A stretch of 64,000 nucleotides of DNA from Methylobacterium aerolatum (lineage in GTDB: Bacteria > Pseudomonadota > Alphaproteobacteria > Rhizobiales > Beijerinckiaceae). The notes beneath the pieces are model-generated. The model saw only the letters and a program-made list of their open reading frames with translations. It did not search any database and had not been told where the DNA came from. The position numbers and the translations under genes are program-made. The stretch is taken from assembly GCF_022179085.1 (NCBI RefSeq), contig NZ_BPQE01000017.1, positions 124,001-188,000 on the forward strand, given 5' to 3'. The stretch's first letter is position 1; every line of letters begins with the position of its first letter. Positions 40,042 through 47,697 of this stretch are shown here, piece by piece.

Positions 40042-41673
40042 ATGACCAAGGCGACGATCAAGCAGTGGCAAAAGGGCGAGCTGTACGAGACCCTGTGCCT
40101 GCTCCTGATCGGCGCCGGAATCTGGTTCGTCGGGATCGCGCTCGGCTCCTTCGACGTCCTGCACGAGGTGGTGCAGACCTATAGGCTCGGGGAGTTCATG
40201 ATCCTCGGCGCCTGCATGGGCGTCGCGATCTGCGGCGCGAGCATCCGCAAGTCGATCATCATGCGCCGCCTCATGCTGGAGCGGGACGCCGCCGCCGCCC
40301 AGGCCGAGGCGATCGCCCGCCACGACGGGCTGACCGGCCTCGCCAACCGCCGCCGCTTCCTGGAGGAGGTCGAGCGCGTGCGCCTGCTGGCCGGCCCCGA
40401 GCTCTCGGCGGTCCTGCTCATCGACCTCGACCGGTTCAAGCCGGTCAACGACCTCTACGGCCATGCGGCGGGCAACGCGGTGCTCTGCGCCGTGGCCGAC
40501 CGCCTCAACGCCCTCCTGCCCCCCGGCGGCGTCGCCGCCCGCCTCGGCGGCGACGAGTTCGCGCTGCTCGTCCCGCTCTCCCACGGCACGGAGGGCCTGT
40601 CCCGCCTCGCGCAGAGCGTGATCGCCTCCATCGCGGCGCCGATCCACTGGAGCCAGAACGAATTGAAGGTCGGGGCGACGGTGGGCGTCGCGGCGGTGAC
40701 CCGCGACTACGTCGATGCCGACGCCATCCTCCACGCCGCCGACCTCGCCATGTACCAGGGCAAGAAGGAGGGGCGCGGCACCTACCGCTTCTTCCGCAGC
40801 GCCATGGACGAGGAACTGCGCGCCCGCGCCCGCCTGGAGGCGGAGCTGCGCACGGCCATCGAATGCGGGGCGATCGAGCCCTTCTACCAGCCCGTGGTCG
40901 CGCTGCCGGGGAAGGCCATCGTCGGCGTCGAGGTCCTGGCCCGCTGGCGCCACCCGGAGCGGGGCCTCATTCCCCCGACCGAGTTCATCCCCGTCGCCGA
41001 GGAGACGGGCATGATCTCCGAACTGAGCTACAGCCTGATCCGCCGCGCCTGCCTCGATGCCCGCGACTGGCCCGCCCACCTCGTGCTCGCGGTCAACATC
41101 GCGCCCCACCAGTTCCAGGACGTGTGGCTGGCCGAGCGGATTCTCGCGATCCTCACCGAGACCGGCTTCCCGCCGGGCCGCCTGGAGGTGGAGATCACCG
41201 AGAGCGCGCTGATCCAGGATCTGGAGGCGACCCGCGCGACCCTCACCTCGCTGCAGCGCCTCGGCGTACGCATCGCGCTGGACGATTTCGGCACGGGCTA
41301 TTCCAGCCTGTACCACCTGCGCGAACTGAAGTTCGACAAGCTCAAGATCGACCGCAGCTACGTGGACGCGATCACCATGAGCGACGAGCGCGCCAAGCTC
41401 GTGGACGCCATCATCAAGCTCGGCTCCAGCCTCGGCCTCGCGACGACCGCCGAGGGGATCGAGACGGATGCCAGCGTGGATTGGCTCTCCGATCAGGGCT
41501 GCGATTACGGCCAGGGCTACCTGTTCGGCCGGGCCATGCCCAAGTCGGAGATGGACGTGATCCTGGCGGAGATCGGGGCGGAGGCCCCCCTCCGCGACGG
41601 ACCGGTGCGGGAGATCGACATCGCCCGGCTCGATCTCGCGGACAGCTCCATCGCCCTCGCCCGCGCCTCCTGA
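40042..41673 (+). CDS. GGDEF-EAL cyclic-di-GMP protein
   Basis: 543 residues. Two membrane spans at about 15-75 are followed by GGDEF (about 90-255; RHDGLTGLANRRRF, ARLGGDEFALL) and EAL (about 270-520). The EAL signature reads EVLARWRHP, with NIAPHQF, EITESAL, DDFGTGYSSL and TAEGIET, so the catalytic residues are kept. The RxxD inhibitory site before GGDEF is absent. It could make or break down c-di-GMP. GGGAG lies six bases before the ATG. A GTG one codon earlier is the only other start nearby. Confidence 0.94.
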   Translation: MTKATIKQWQKGELYETLCLLLIGAGIWFVGIALGSFDVLHEVVQTYRLGEFMILGACMGVAICGASIRKSIIMRRLMLERDAAAAQAEAIARHDGLTGLANRRRFLEEVERVRLLAGPELSAVLLIDLDRFKPVNDLYGHAAGNAVLCAVADRLNALLPPGGVAARLGGDEFALLVPLSHGTEGLSRLAQSVIASIAAPIHWSQNELKVGATVGVAAVTRDYVDADAILHAADLAMYQGKKEGRGTYRFFRSAMDEELRARARLEAELRTAIECGAIEPFYQPVVALPGKAIVGVEVLARWRHPERGLIPPTEFIPVAEETGMISELSYSLIRRACLDARDWPAHLVLAVNIAPHQFQDVWLAERILAILTETGFPPGRLEVEITESALIQDLEATRATLTSLQRLGVRIALDDFGTGYSSLYHLRELKFDKLKIDRSYVDAITMSDERAKLVDAIIKLGSSLGLATTAEGIETDASVDWLSDQGCDYGQGYLFGRAMPKSEMDVILAEIGAEAPLRDGPVREIDIARLDLADSSIALARAS

Positions 41674-41739
41674 GCCGGGGCGCGACCTCTCCCCTGCCGC
41701 GCCCTGCCGCCCGAAGACGGGGGTGGCGCGGCGGGACGA

Positions 41740-42033
41740 TCAGTGCGCCTCGCTCACCCGCTGGGTGGCCTTCTGCTCCTTCTTGTAGGCGGTGATCGCC
41801 GAGGCGCAGTCGGAGGACAGGTTCTTCATGTTGGCGCGGAAGCACGCTTCGACCTCGGGCCCGCCCGGCGCGTAGGCGCTGCAATGCTCCATGTAGTCGC
41901 CGGTGCAGGCCCGCTTCAGGGCCTCCCGCGCGGGCGACTGCTCGGCCAGCGCGGCCGCGGGGACCAGGCCGAGGGCGAGGGCCAGAACGGCCGCCTTGGG
42001 TGCGGTCGGCGTGGACGCCTTGGACTTCGACAT
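41740..42033 (-). CDS. Small exported four-cysteine protein
   Basis: 97 residues. A signal peptide (about 1-30, ending VPAAALA before EQSP) precedes a 65-residue mature part with four cysteines in the spacing CTGDYMEHC...CFRANMKNLSSDC. This resembles the Cys-rich GLG1/FGFR-type repeat that appears as a short periplasmic domain in many Rhizobiales; two disulfides are likely. The function is unknown. It is a single gene convergent with the GGDEF-EAL gene. Confidence 0.75.
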   Translation of the reverse strand: MSKSKASTPTAPKAAVLALALGLVPAAALAEQSPAREALKRACTGDYMEHCSAYAPGGPEVEACFRANMKNLSSDCASAITAYKKEQKATQRVSEAH

Positions 42034-42282
42034 TGAACTTCCCTTCTCTCCGTCGCCGCCGGGGCCGGACCCCTTGCGACGGGCGACCGGATGGACCCCG
42101 AGGATGGCGTGATCGTGGCGCGGGGCTCGGGCGGAAAATACGCAGCGCCATGCGCCGGCCGCCGGTGAGGAAGCGTGGCGATTGTCACCGGATCGTCACC
42201 CTCGCCCCACAGTCATGCCGGGTTTCAGGCTCACTCTGCCGGATGTGCCCGCTTCCGGGCCGCACCGTCGCGGAGCTTGCCC

Positions 42283-42411
42283 GTGTTCAAGACCGTCCTC
42301 GCGCTCCTCACCGTCCTGGCCGTCGTGGCCATCGGCGGCTTGGTGAAGCTGCCGCTGCTGCCGTTCCGCTTCGCCCGCGGCCTCCTGCGCCGACCGTCCG
42401 CCGCCGCCTGA
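42283..42411 (+). CDS. Possible 42-residue membrane peptide
   Basis: A GTG start with CGGAG seven bases upstream opens a 42-codon frame: one hydrophobic span (VLALLTVLAVVAIGGLV) then a basic, Phe/Arg-rich tail. Size, topology and ribosome-binding site fit a small inner-membrane protein. The frame is open further upstream without hydrophobic or conserved character. There are no recognisable relatives from sequence alone. Confidence 0.45.
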   Translation: MFKTVLALLTVLAVVAIGGLVKLPLLPFRFARGLLRRPSAAA

Positions 42412-42566
42412 CGGGCGAACGGGGCCCTTCGGCGGGGACCGGTGCGGGCTGCGGCCTGTCGGCCCGTCCGGCGATCTGCTATGGCCGGGCCTTTCCCGCC
42501 GCGCGCTGGCTCGTTGCCTGAGTGCCCATAGGAGGACGGGGCGCCCCTGGGACGCTCCGGGACAGG

Positions 42567-43175
42567 ATGCGTCTGATCGTCGGCCTCGGAAATCCGGGCC
42601 CCCGTTATGCCGCCAACCGGCACAATATCGGCTTCCTCGCCATCGACGAGATCGCCCGCGTCCACCGGGCGGCCCCGTTCCGGCGGCGCTTCCAAGGGGA
42701 GGCGGCGGAGGTGACGCTCGGGCTCGAACGCGCCATCCTCCTGAAGCCACAGACCTTCATGAACGAGTCCGGCCGCGCCGTCGCGGAGGCGCAGCGCTTC
42801 TACAAGATCGCGCTGGCCGACGTGATCGTGCTCCACGACGAGCTCGACCTGCCCCCCGCCAAGCTCCGGGTGAAGCTCGGCGGCGGCAATGCCGGGCACA
42901 ACGGCCTGCGCTCCATCACCGCCCAGTGCGGGAACGAGTATCGCCGGGTCCGCCTCGGCATCGGCCATCCCGGCGACAAGGCGCTGGTGCATGCCTACGT
43001 GCTCAACGATTTCGGCAAGGCCGAGATGCCGTGGGTCGAGGACCTGTGCCGGGCGGTCGCCGACCACGCCGCCGTGCTGGCCGCCGGCGAGGATGCGAGC
43101 TTCCAGAATAAGGTCCACCTCGCCATGGCCGGGCGCGGCTGGGATGAGGTGAAGACGCTCGGTGCCAAAAATTGA
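42567..43175 (+). CDS. pth: Peptidyl-tRNA hydrolase
   Basis: 202 residues. It begins [20 protein letters not shown] with the catalytic His in RHNIGF, then [13 protein letters not shown] and the [19 protein letters not shown] and GHNGLRSI motifs. It recycles tRNA from peptidyl-tRNA that has dropped off ribosomes. In many alphaproteobacteria rplY precedes pth and ychF follows; here rplY is missing and a toxin-antitoxin pair lies between pth and ychF. Confidence 0.96.
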   Translation: MRLIVGLGNPGPRYAANRHNIGFLAIDEIARVHRAAPFRRRFQGEAAEVTLGLERAILLKPQTFMNESGRAVAEAQRFYKIALADVIVLHDELDLPPAKLRVKLGGGNAGHNGLRSITAQCGNEYRRVRLGIGHPGDKALVHAYVLNDFGKAEMPWVEDLCRAVADHAAVLAAGEDASFQNKVHLAMAGRGWDEVKTLGAKN

Positions 43176-43222
43176 CTCGTGTCGGCGGGGGCACGATATC
43201 GTGGGCGGCGGAGCCTGAAACG

Positions 43223-43459
43223 ATGCAGACCATCACCGTGAGCTTGGACGACGTGGTGCTTCAGCGCGCGCAGGAGGATGCGGCCCGCGAGGGAAAAAGC
43301 CTGTCGGAATTCATCGCCAAGACGGTCGAGCAGCGCGTCGGGCGTCCGGTGCTTTCTCAAAGGGAGGCGATGGAGCGGTTTCTCGCCGGCCCGCCGCTGC
43401 ACGTCCTTGATGAGAACGGGAAGGCCCCGACCCGTGATCAGATCTATGAGGCCGACTGA
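43223..43459 (+). CDS. Ribbon-helix-helix antitoxin, VapB-like
   Basis: 78 residues. MQTITVSLDDVVLQRAQEDA and GKSLSEFIAKTVEQRVG form an RHH DNA-binding fold; the C-terminal 30 residues (RFLAGPPLHVLDENGKAP) would wrap the toxin. The end overlaps the PIN gene by 14 bases, the normal coupling in toxin-antitoxin operons. The start at 43223 is chosen over 43172 because the earlier residues have no RHH character. Confidence 0.85.
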   Translation: MQTITVSLDDVVLQRAQEDAAREGKSLSEFIAKTVEQRVGRPVLSQREAMERFLAGPPLHVLDENGKAPTRDQIYEAD

Positions 43460-43898
43460 GTTGGTCTTTGTCGATACGAACGTCTTCCTGTACGCCCGAG
43501 ACGATCGCGAACCTTCAAAACAAGCTGCCGCGGTGCGCTGGCTTTCCGTGCTGGCAAACCGGGGCATCTTGGTCGTGAGCCCCCAAGTGCTCGGCGAGTT
43601 CCTCCACGTCACGCTCAGGGGAAAGTTGCCGATTACGGCGGATGAGGCCCGGCGGGCCACTCTCGCGTTCGAGACCTACTCGCAAGGCGCCGTCGATCTT
43701 GAATTGATCCGCATCGCGTGGTCACTCCGGCAGGAGACTGCCTACCAATGGTGGGATTGCGCCATCCTTGGAGCGGCGGTCCGCGCCGGGTGCCGGTACC
43801 TGCTGACCGAGGACCTTCAGCGCGGTCGCACGCTTCACGGCATCACGATCCTCAACCCCTTCACTGTCGGCCCTGAAGCCGTCGGCGCAGATCACTAG
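43446..43898 (+). CDS. PIN-domain ribonuclease toxin, VapC-like
   Basis: 150 residues. Active-site acids of the PIN fold are visible: Asp10 in FVDTNVFLYARD, Glu51 in VLGEFLHV, Asp104 in WWDCAILGAA and Asp123 in LLTEDL. Such toxins cleave tRNA or rRNA when their antitoxin is degraded. Translation is coupled to the upstream RHH gene. The pair looks intact, and base composition is slightly less GC-rich than in neighbouring genes, which fits later insertion. Confidence 0.88.
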   Translation: MRPTELVFVDTNVFLYARDDREPSKQAAAVRWLSVLANRGILVVSPQVLGEFLHVTLRGKLPITADEARRATLAFETYSQGAVDLELIRIAWSLRQETAYQWWDCAILGAAVRAGCRYLLTEDLQRGRTLHGITILNPFTVGPEAVGADH

Positions 43899-43906
43899 GA
43901 CACGTC

Positions 43907-45004
43907 ATGGGCTTCAAATGCGGCATCGTCGGCCTGCCGAACGTCGGCAAGTCGACCCTCTTCAACGCGCTGACGCAGACGGCGGCGGCGCAGGCGGCGA
44001 ACTATCCGTTCTGCACCATCGAGCCCAACGTCGGCGAGGTGGCGGTGCCGGATCCGCGCCTGGATGACCTCGCCCGCATCGCCTCCTCCAAGGAGATCAT
44101 CCCGACGCGGCTGACCTTCGTGGACATCGCCGGGCTGGTGCGCGGCGCCTCGAAGGGGGAGGGGCTCGGCAACCAGTTCCTCGCCAACATCCGCGAGGTC
44201 GATGCCATCGCCCACGTGGTGCGCTGCTTCGAGGACGGCGACGTGACCCATGTCGAGGGCAAGGTCGATCCGGCCGCCGACATCGAGACCATCGAGACCG
44301 AGCTGATGCTCGCCGACCTCGACAGCCTGGAGCGCCGGGCGGTGGCCCTGGAGAAGAAGGCCAAGGGGTCCGACAAGGAGGCCAAGGAGGCGCTGGACCT
44401 CGTCAACCGCGCCCTGCCGCTCCTGCGCGACGGCAAGCCCGCCCGCCTCGTGGAGCGCAAGCCCGAGGAGGAGCGCCTGTTCCAGTCGCTCGGCCTGATG
44501 ACCGCCAAGCCCGTGCTCTACGTCTGCAACGTGGACGAGGGCGACGCCGACCAGGGCAACGCCCACTCGCAGGCGGTCTTCGCCCGCGCCAAGGCGGAGG
44601 GCGCCGTGGCGGTGGTGGTCTCGGCCAAGATCGAGAGCGAGATCGCGGTGATGCCGCAGGCCGACCAGGCCGAGTTCCTGGAGGCGGTGGGACTCACCGA
44701 GCCGGGCCTCAACCGGGTGATCCGCGCGGGCTACGACCTCCTCGGCCTCGTCACCTACTTCACCGTCGGCCCGAAGGAGGCCCGGGCCTGGACCATCACC
44801 AAGGGCACCCGCGCGCCGGGCGCGGCCGGGGTAATCCACTCGGATTTCGAGAAGGGCTTCATCCGCGCCGAGACCATCGCCTTCAAGGACTACACGACGC
44901 TCAACGGCGAGGCCGGGGCGCGGGACGCGGGGAAACTCAGGCTTGAGGGCAAGGATTACGTGGTGCAGGACGGCGACGTGCTGCATTTCCGCTTCGCCAA
45001 CTGA
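43907..45004 (+). CDS. ychF: Redox-regulated ATPase YchF
   Basis: 365 residues. The G-domain has GLPNVGKSTLFNALT, FVDIAGLVRGASKGEGLGNQF and VCNVDEGD, where NVDE replaces the GTP-specific NKxD, as in ATP-binding YchF. A coiled-coil insertion (about 130-200) and a C-terminal TGS domain (ending YVVQDGDVLHFRFAN) are present. It binds ribosomes and affects stress responses. It starts 8 bases after the toxin gene. Confidence 0.96.
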   Translation: MGFKCGIVGLPNVGKSTLFNALTQTAAAQAANYPFCTIEPNVGEVAVPDPRLDDLARIASSKEIIPTRLTFVDIAGLVRGASKGEGLGNQFLANIREVDAIAHVVRCFEDGDVTHVEGKVDPAADIETIETELMLADLDSLERRAVALEKKAKGSDKEAKEALDLVNRALPLLRDGKPARLVERKPEEERLFQSLGLMTAKPVLYVCNVDEGDADQGNAHSQAVFARAKAEGAVAVVVSAKIESEIAVMPQADQAEFLEAVGLTEPGLNRVIRAGYDLLGLVTYFTVGPKEARAWTITKGTRAPGAAGVIHSDFEKGFIRAETIAFKDYTTLNGEAGARDAGKLRLEGKDYVVQDGDVLHFRFAN

Positions 45005-45028
45005 CGATCCATCCAGCCCGGAGACCCA

Positions 45029-46024
45029 ATGCCGGACCTCGCCCTTGAGGACTTCTCGGTCGGTGACGTCCTGACCGGCGAGCCGGTGACGGTGACCCGC
45101 GACGCGATCGTCACCTTCGCCAAAGCCTTCGACTTCCAGCCCTTCCATACCGACGAGGCGGCGGCGGGGGCGACCTTCGCCGGGCGGCTCATCGCGTCGG
45201 GCTGGCACACGGCCTCCCTCGGGATGCGTCTGCTTCAGGCGGGGCCGTTCCGGGGCGGGTCGTCGCTCGGGGCGCCGGGCATCGACGAGCTGCGCTGGCT
45301 CGCCCCCGTCCTGCCGGGCGACAGCCTGTGCGTGCGTCTCACGATCACGAGCCTACGCGATTCCGCTTCGAAGCCCGGCCTCGGATTCGTCGGTACCACG
45401 TTGGCGCTGGAGAACGGCCGCGGCGAGACGGTGATGACCCAGCGCTTCACCTTCATGCTCGCCCGCCGGGGCACCGACCCCCTGCCGCCGCGCCCCGTCA
45501 CCATCGGCGCGCCGCAGCCGCTGCCCGAGCCCGACGACGCCGAGATCCTGCCCTTCCTGGGGCAGGCGGAGATCGGCCTCACCCGGCAGCTCGGGCCTTA
45601 CAGCTTCGATGCGGAGGCCATCGTCGCCTTCGCGCGGGCCTACGATCCGCAAGCATTCCACCTCGACGACGCGGCGGCGAGGCGGACGCATTTCGGCGGC
45701 CTCTGCGCCTCGGGCTGGCACACCGCCTCGGCCTACATGAACCGCCTGCTCACCACCCGCGCCCGGGACCGGGCCTTCACCGCCGCCCGGGGACCGGTGC
45801 CGGAGATGGGCCCCTCGCCCGGCTTCTCGAACATGCGCTGGATCCGGCCGGTCTATGCCGGCGACACGATCCGCTTCGCCACGCGGCTCACCGACAAGCG
45901 GGCTTCCGCCTCGCGCCCCGGCTGGGGCCTCGCCTTCGCCCGCAACACGGGCGTGAACCAGAGCGACGAACCGGTCTTCGCCTTCGACAGCACCGTGTTC
46001 ATGCAGTGGGGGCCGGCGGCGTAG
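45029..46024 (+). CDS. Double-hotdog MaoC-like dehydratase
   Basis: 331 residues formed by two MaoC-like hotdog domains, about 1-150 and 175-331. The first has AKAFDFQPFHTDEAAA and ASGWHTASLGMRLL; the second repeats these as ARAYDPQAFHLDDAAA and ASGWHTASAYMNRLL. Both copies keep the Asp/His hydratase motif region, as in (R)-specific enoyl-CoA hydratases. The fusion suggests an internal dimer. In this organism type such enzymes feed PHA synthesis or the ethylmalonyl-CoA pathway; the actual substrate is not shown. Confidence 0.88.
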   Translation: MPDLALEDFSVGDVLTGEPVTVTRDAIVTFAKAFDFQPFHTDEAAAGATFAGRLIASGWHTASLGMRLLQAGPFRGGSSLGAPGIDELRWLAPVLPGDSLCVRLTITSLRDSASKPGLGFVGTTLALENGRGETVMTQRFTFMLARRGTDPLPPRPVTIGAPQPLPEPDDAEILPFLGQAEIGLTRQLGPYSFDAEAIVAFARAYDPQAFHLDDAAARRTHFGGLCASGWHTASAYMNRLLTTRARDRAFTAARGPVPEMGPSPGFSNMRWIRPVYAGDTIRFATRLTDKRASASRPGWGLAFARNTGVNQSDEPVFAFDSTVFMQWGPAA

Positions 46025-46205
46025 CGCCCGCCGTCGCGCCGGAGCCGGGCCGGCCAAGGCCGCGCTTCCCTCGAAAGCCTGCCGACCGCGTGCGAAGATT
46101 TTCCTGTGATCGTGCGGAAACGCCAGGGTGGTCCAGCCCCATGCCCGGTGAGCCGCCGGGTGCCTGCGGGCGACGGCATCGCTCGATCACTGAAGGAGCA
46201 CGACG

Positions 46206-46301
46206 ATGATGTGGTTCGTACCACGCATCCGCGTGTGTGTGATGGTCCGCCGAGTGCGGAAGACCAGCTGGAACCTGATCCTCCGCGTCGAGCTCGGCTA
46301 G
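46206..46301 (+). CDS. Possible 31-residue basic peptide gene
   Basis: AAGGAG at 46193-46198 sits seven bases before an ATG-ATG start. The frame encodes 31 residues (MMWFVPRIRVCVMVRRVR and so on), with six Arg, one Lys and many hydrophobics, and ends at TAG ten bases before a perfect GC hairpin. The combination of strong ribosome-binding site, short frame and hairpin is what a small-protein gene looks like. No family is recognised. It lies in a 433-base gap between the MaoC gene and prfB. Confidence 0.55.
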   Translation: MMWFVPRIRVCVMVRRVRKTSWNLILRVELG

Positions 46302-46310
46302 CTTCACACG

Positions 46311-46338
46311 GGCAGGGCGGCCGAGAGGCCGCCCTGCC
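46311..46338 (+). terminator. Perfect 12-bp GC hairpin after mini-gene
   Basis: GGCAGGGCGGCC and GGCCGCCCTGCC enclose the tetraloop GAGA. Only a short CTCCCTC stretch follows instead of a T-run, so it is an intrinsic-terminator candidate of GC-rich type. It separates the 31-codon frame from prfB. Confidence 0.65.
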
Positions 46339-46457
46339 GCTCCCTCAAGATCGCGCTCCCGCGCCGGCCCGTCAAGATCGCCGAGTCACGCCCATTTACA
46401 CCGCCGGGCACCGCCGGTATCACCCCGGCCCTGACGTTCCTCTCTTCGAAACACCAG

Positions 46458-47586
46458 ATGCGCGCCGAGATCGAGCAAGCCTCGGATGCCGCCAAGCAGT
46501 CGATAGGACTGCTGAGGAGGCATCTTTGACTGGGATACAGTCGATAAACGCCTCGCGGAGCTGAACGCCCGCTCCGAGGACCCCGACCTCTGGAACGATG
46601 CCGAGGCCGCGCAGAAGGTGATGCGCGAGCGCCAGCAGCTCGATGAATCCGTCGCGGCCATCCGCAAGCTCGAGCGCGACCTCGAGGACGGGGCGACCCT
46701 GATCGAACTCGGCGAACTGGAGGGCGACACCGCCTCCATCACCGAGGGCGAGCAGCAGATCCTCGCCGTCGAGAAGGAGGCCGCGAGCCGCCAAGTCGAG
46801 ACGCTGCTCTCCGGCGAGGCCGACGGGTTCGACACCTATGTCGAAGTCCATGCCGGCGCGGGCGGCACCGAAAGCCAGGATTGGGCCAACATGCTCCAGC
46901 GCATGTATGGCCGCTGGGCGGAGCGGCGGAAGTTCAAGGTCGACATCGTCGAGTGGACCGACGGCGAAGAGGCCGGGATCAAGGGCGCTACGCTTCTGAT
47001 CAAGGGCCACAACGCCTATGGCTGGCTCAAGACCGAGTCCGGCGTGCATCGCCTCGTGCGCATCTCGCCCTACGATTCCAACGCCCGCCGGCACACCAGC
47101 TTCGCCAGCGTCTGGGTCTATCCGGTGATCGACGACCGGATCGAGATCGAGATCAAGGAATCCGATTGCCGGATCGACACCTACCGGTCGTCCGGCGCGG
47201 GCGGCCAGCACGTCAACACCACCGATTCGGCGGTGCGCATCACGCACAACCCGACGGGAATCGTGGTGGCGTGCCAGCAGGAGCGGTCGCAGCACAAGAA
47301 CCGGGCGACCGCCTGGAACATGCTCCGCGCCCGCCTCTACGAGGCCGAGCTGAAGAAGCGCGAGGAGAAGGCGAACGCGGAAGCCGCGGCCAAGACCGAT
47401 ATCGGCTGGGGCCACCAGATCCGCTCCTACGTCCTCCAGCCGTACCAGCTCGTGAAGGACCTGCGCACCGGCACCCAGTCCACCGACCCGGACGAGGTGC
47501 TCGACGGCGACCTCGACCCGTTCATGGAGGCATCCCTCGCCCAGCGGGTCTACGGCGGCGGCGAGGCGGTCGAGGACATCGATTAG
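46458..47586 (+). CDS. prfB: Peptide chain release factor 2, with programmed +1 frameshift
   Basis: 375 residues from two frames. Codons 1-23 (46458-46526, [13 protein letters not shown]...) end at CTT followed by an in-frame TGA at 46527-46529. Reading resumes in +1 at GAC (46528) as [12 protein letters not shown] and continues to 47586. AGGAGG three bases before CTT-TGA-C is the classic internal Shine-Dalgarno and slippery site, so RF2 controls its own synthesis. The body has the GGQ loop ([10 protein letters not shown]) and the anticodon-like tripeptide region. It is the standard RF2 length. Confidence 0.95.
46518..46530 (+). promoter_or_regulatory. prfB recoding site
   Basis: AGG CAT CTT TGA C with an AGGAGG element starting at 46515. 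Low RF2 lets the ribosome slip +1 on CTT; high RF2 terminates at TGA and yields a 23-residue peptide. The spacing equals that in E. coli prfB. Confidence 0.93.
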
Positions 47587-47598
47587 GTTTCGGCCCGC

Positions 47599-47692
47599 CG
47601 TGATCGCGCGGGGAGATGAAGCCATCCAGGGCGGCGGGCCGTCTTCAGGACACCCGCCTCTCCGGATGGCTTGGCAGGCGCTCGCGAGGACG
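47599..47692. repeat. Family A repeat, diverged copy 9
   Basis: CGTGATCGCGCGG at the left, GAAGCCATCCAGGG inside, and CGCTCGCGAGGACGG at the right. Several terminal bases have changed. It lies between convergent prfB and the flippase gene. Confidence 0.65.
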
Positions 47693-47697
47693 GAACG

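Noticed and set aside
46106-46564. A 152-residue open frame across the region before prfB
   Set aside because: It is Arg/Pro-rich with no conserved pattern, and overlaps the mini-gene hairpin and the prfB frameshift site in another frame. It is a GC-driven open frame.
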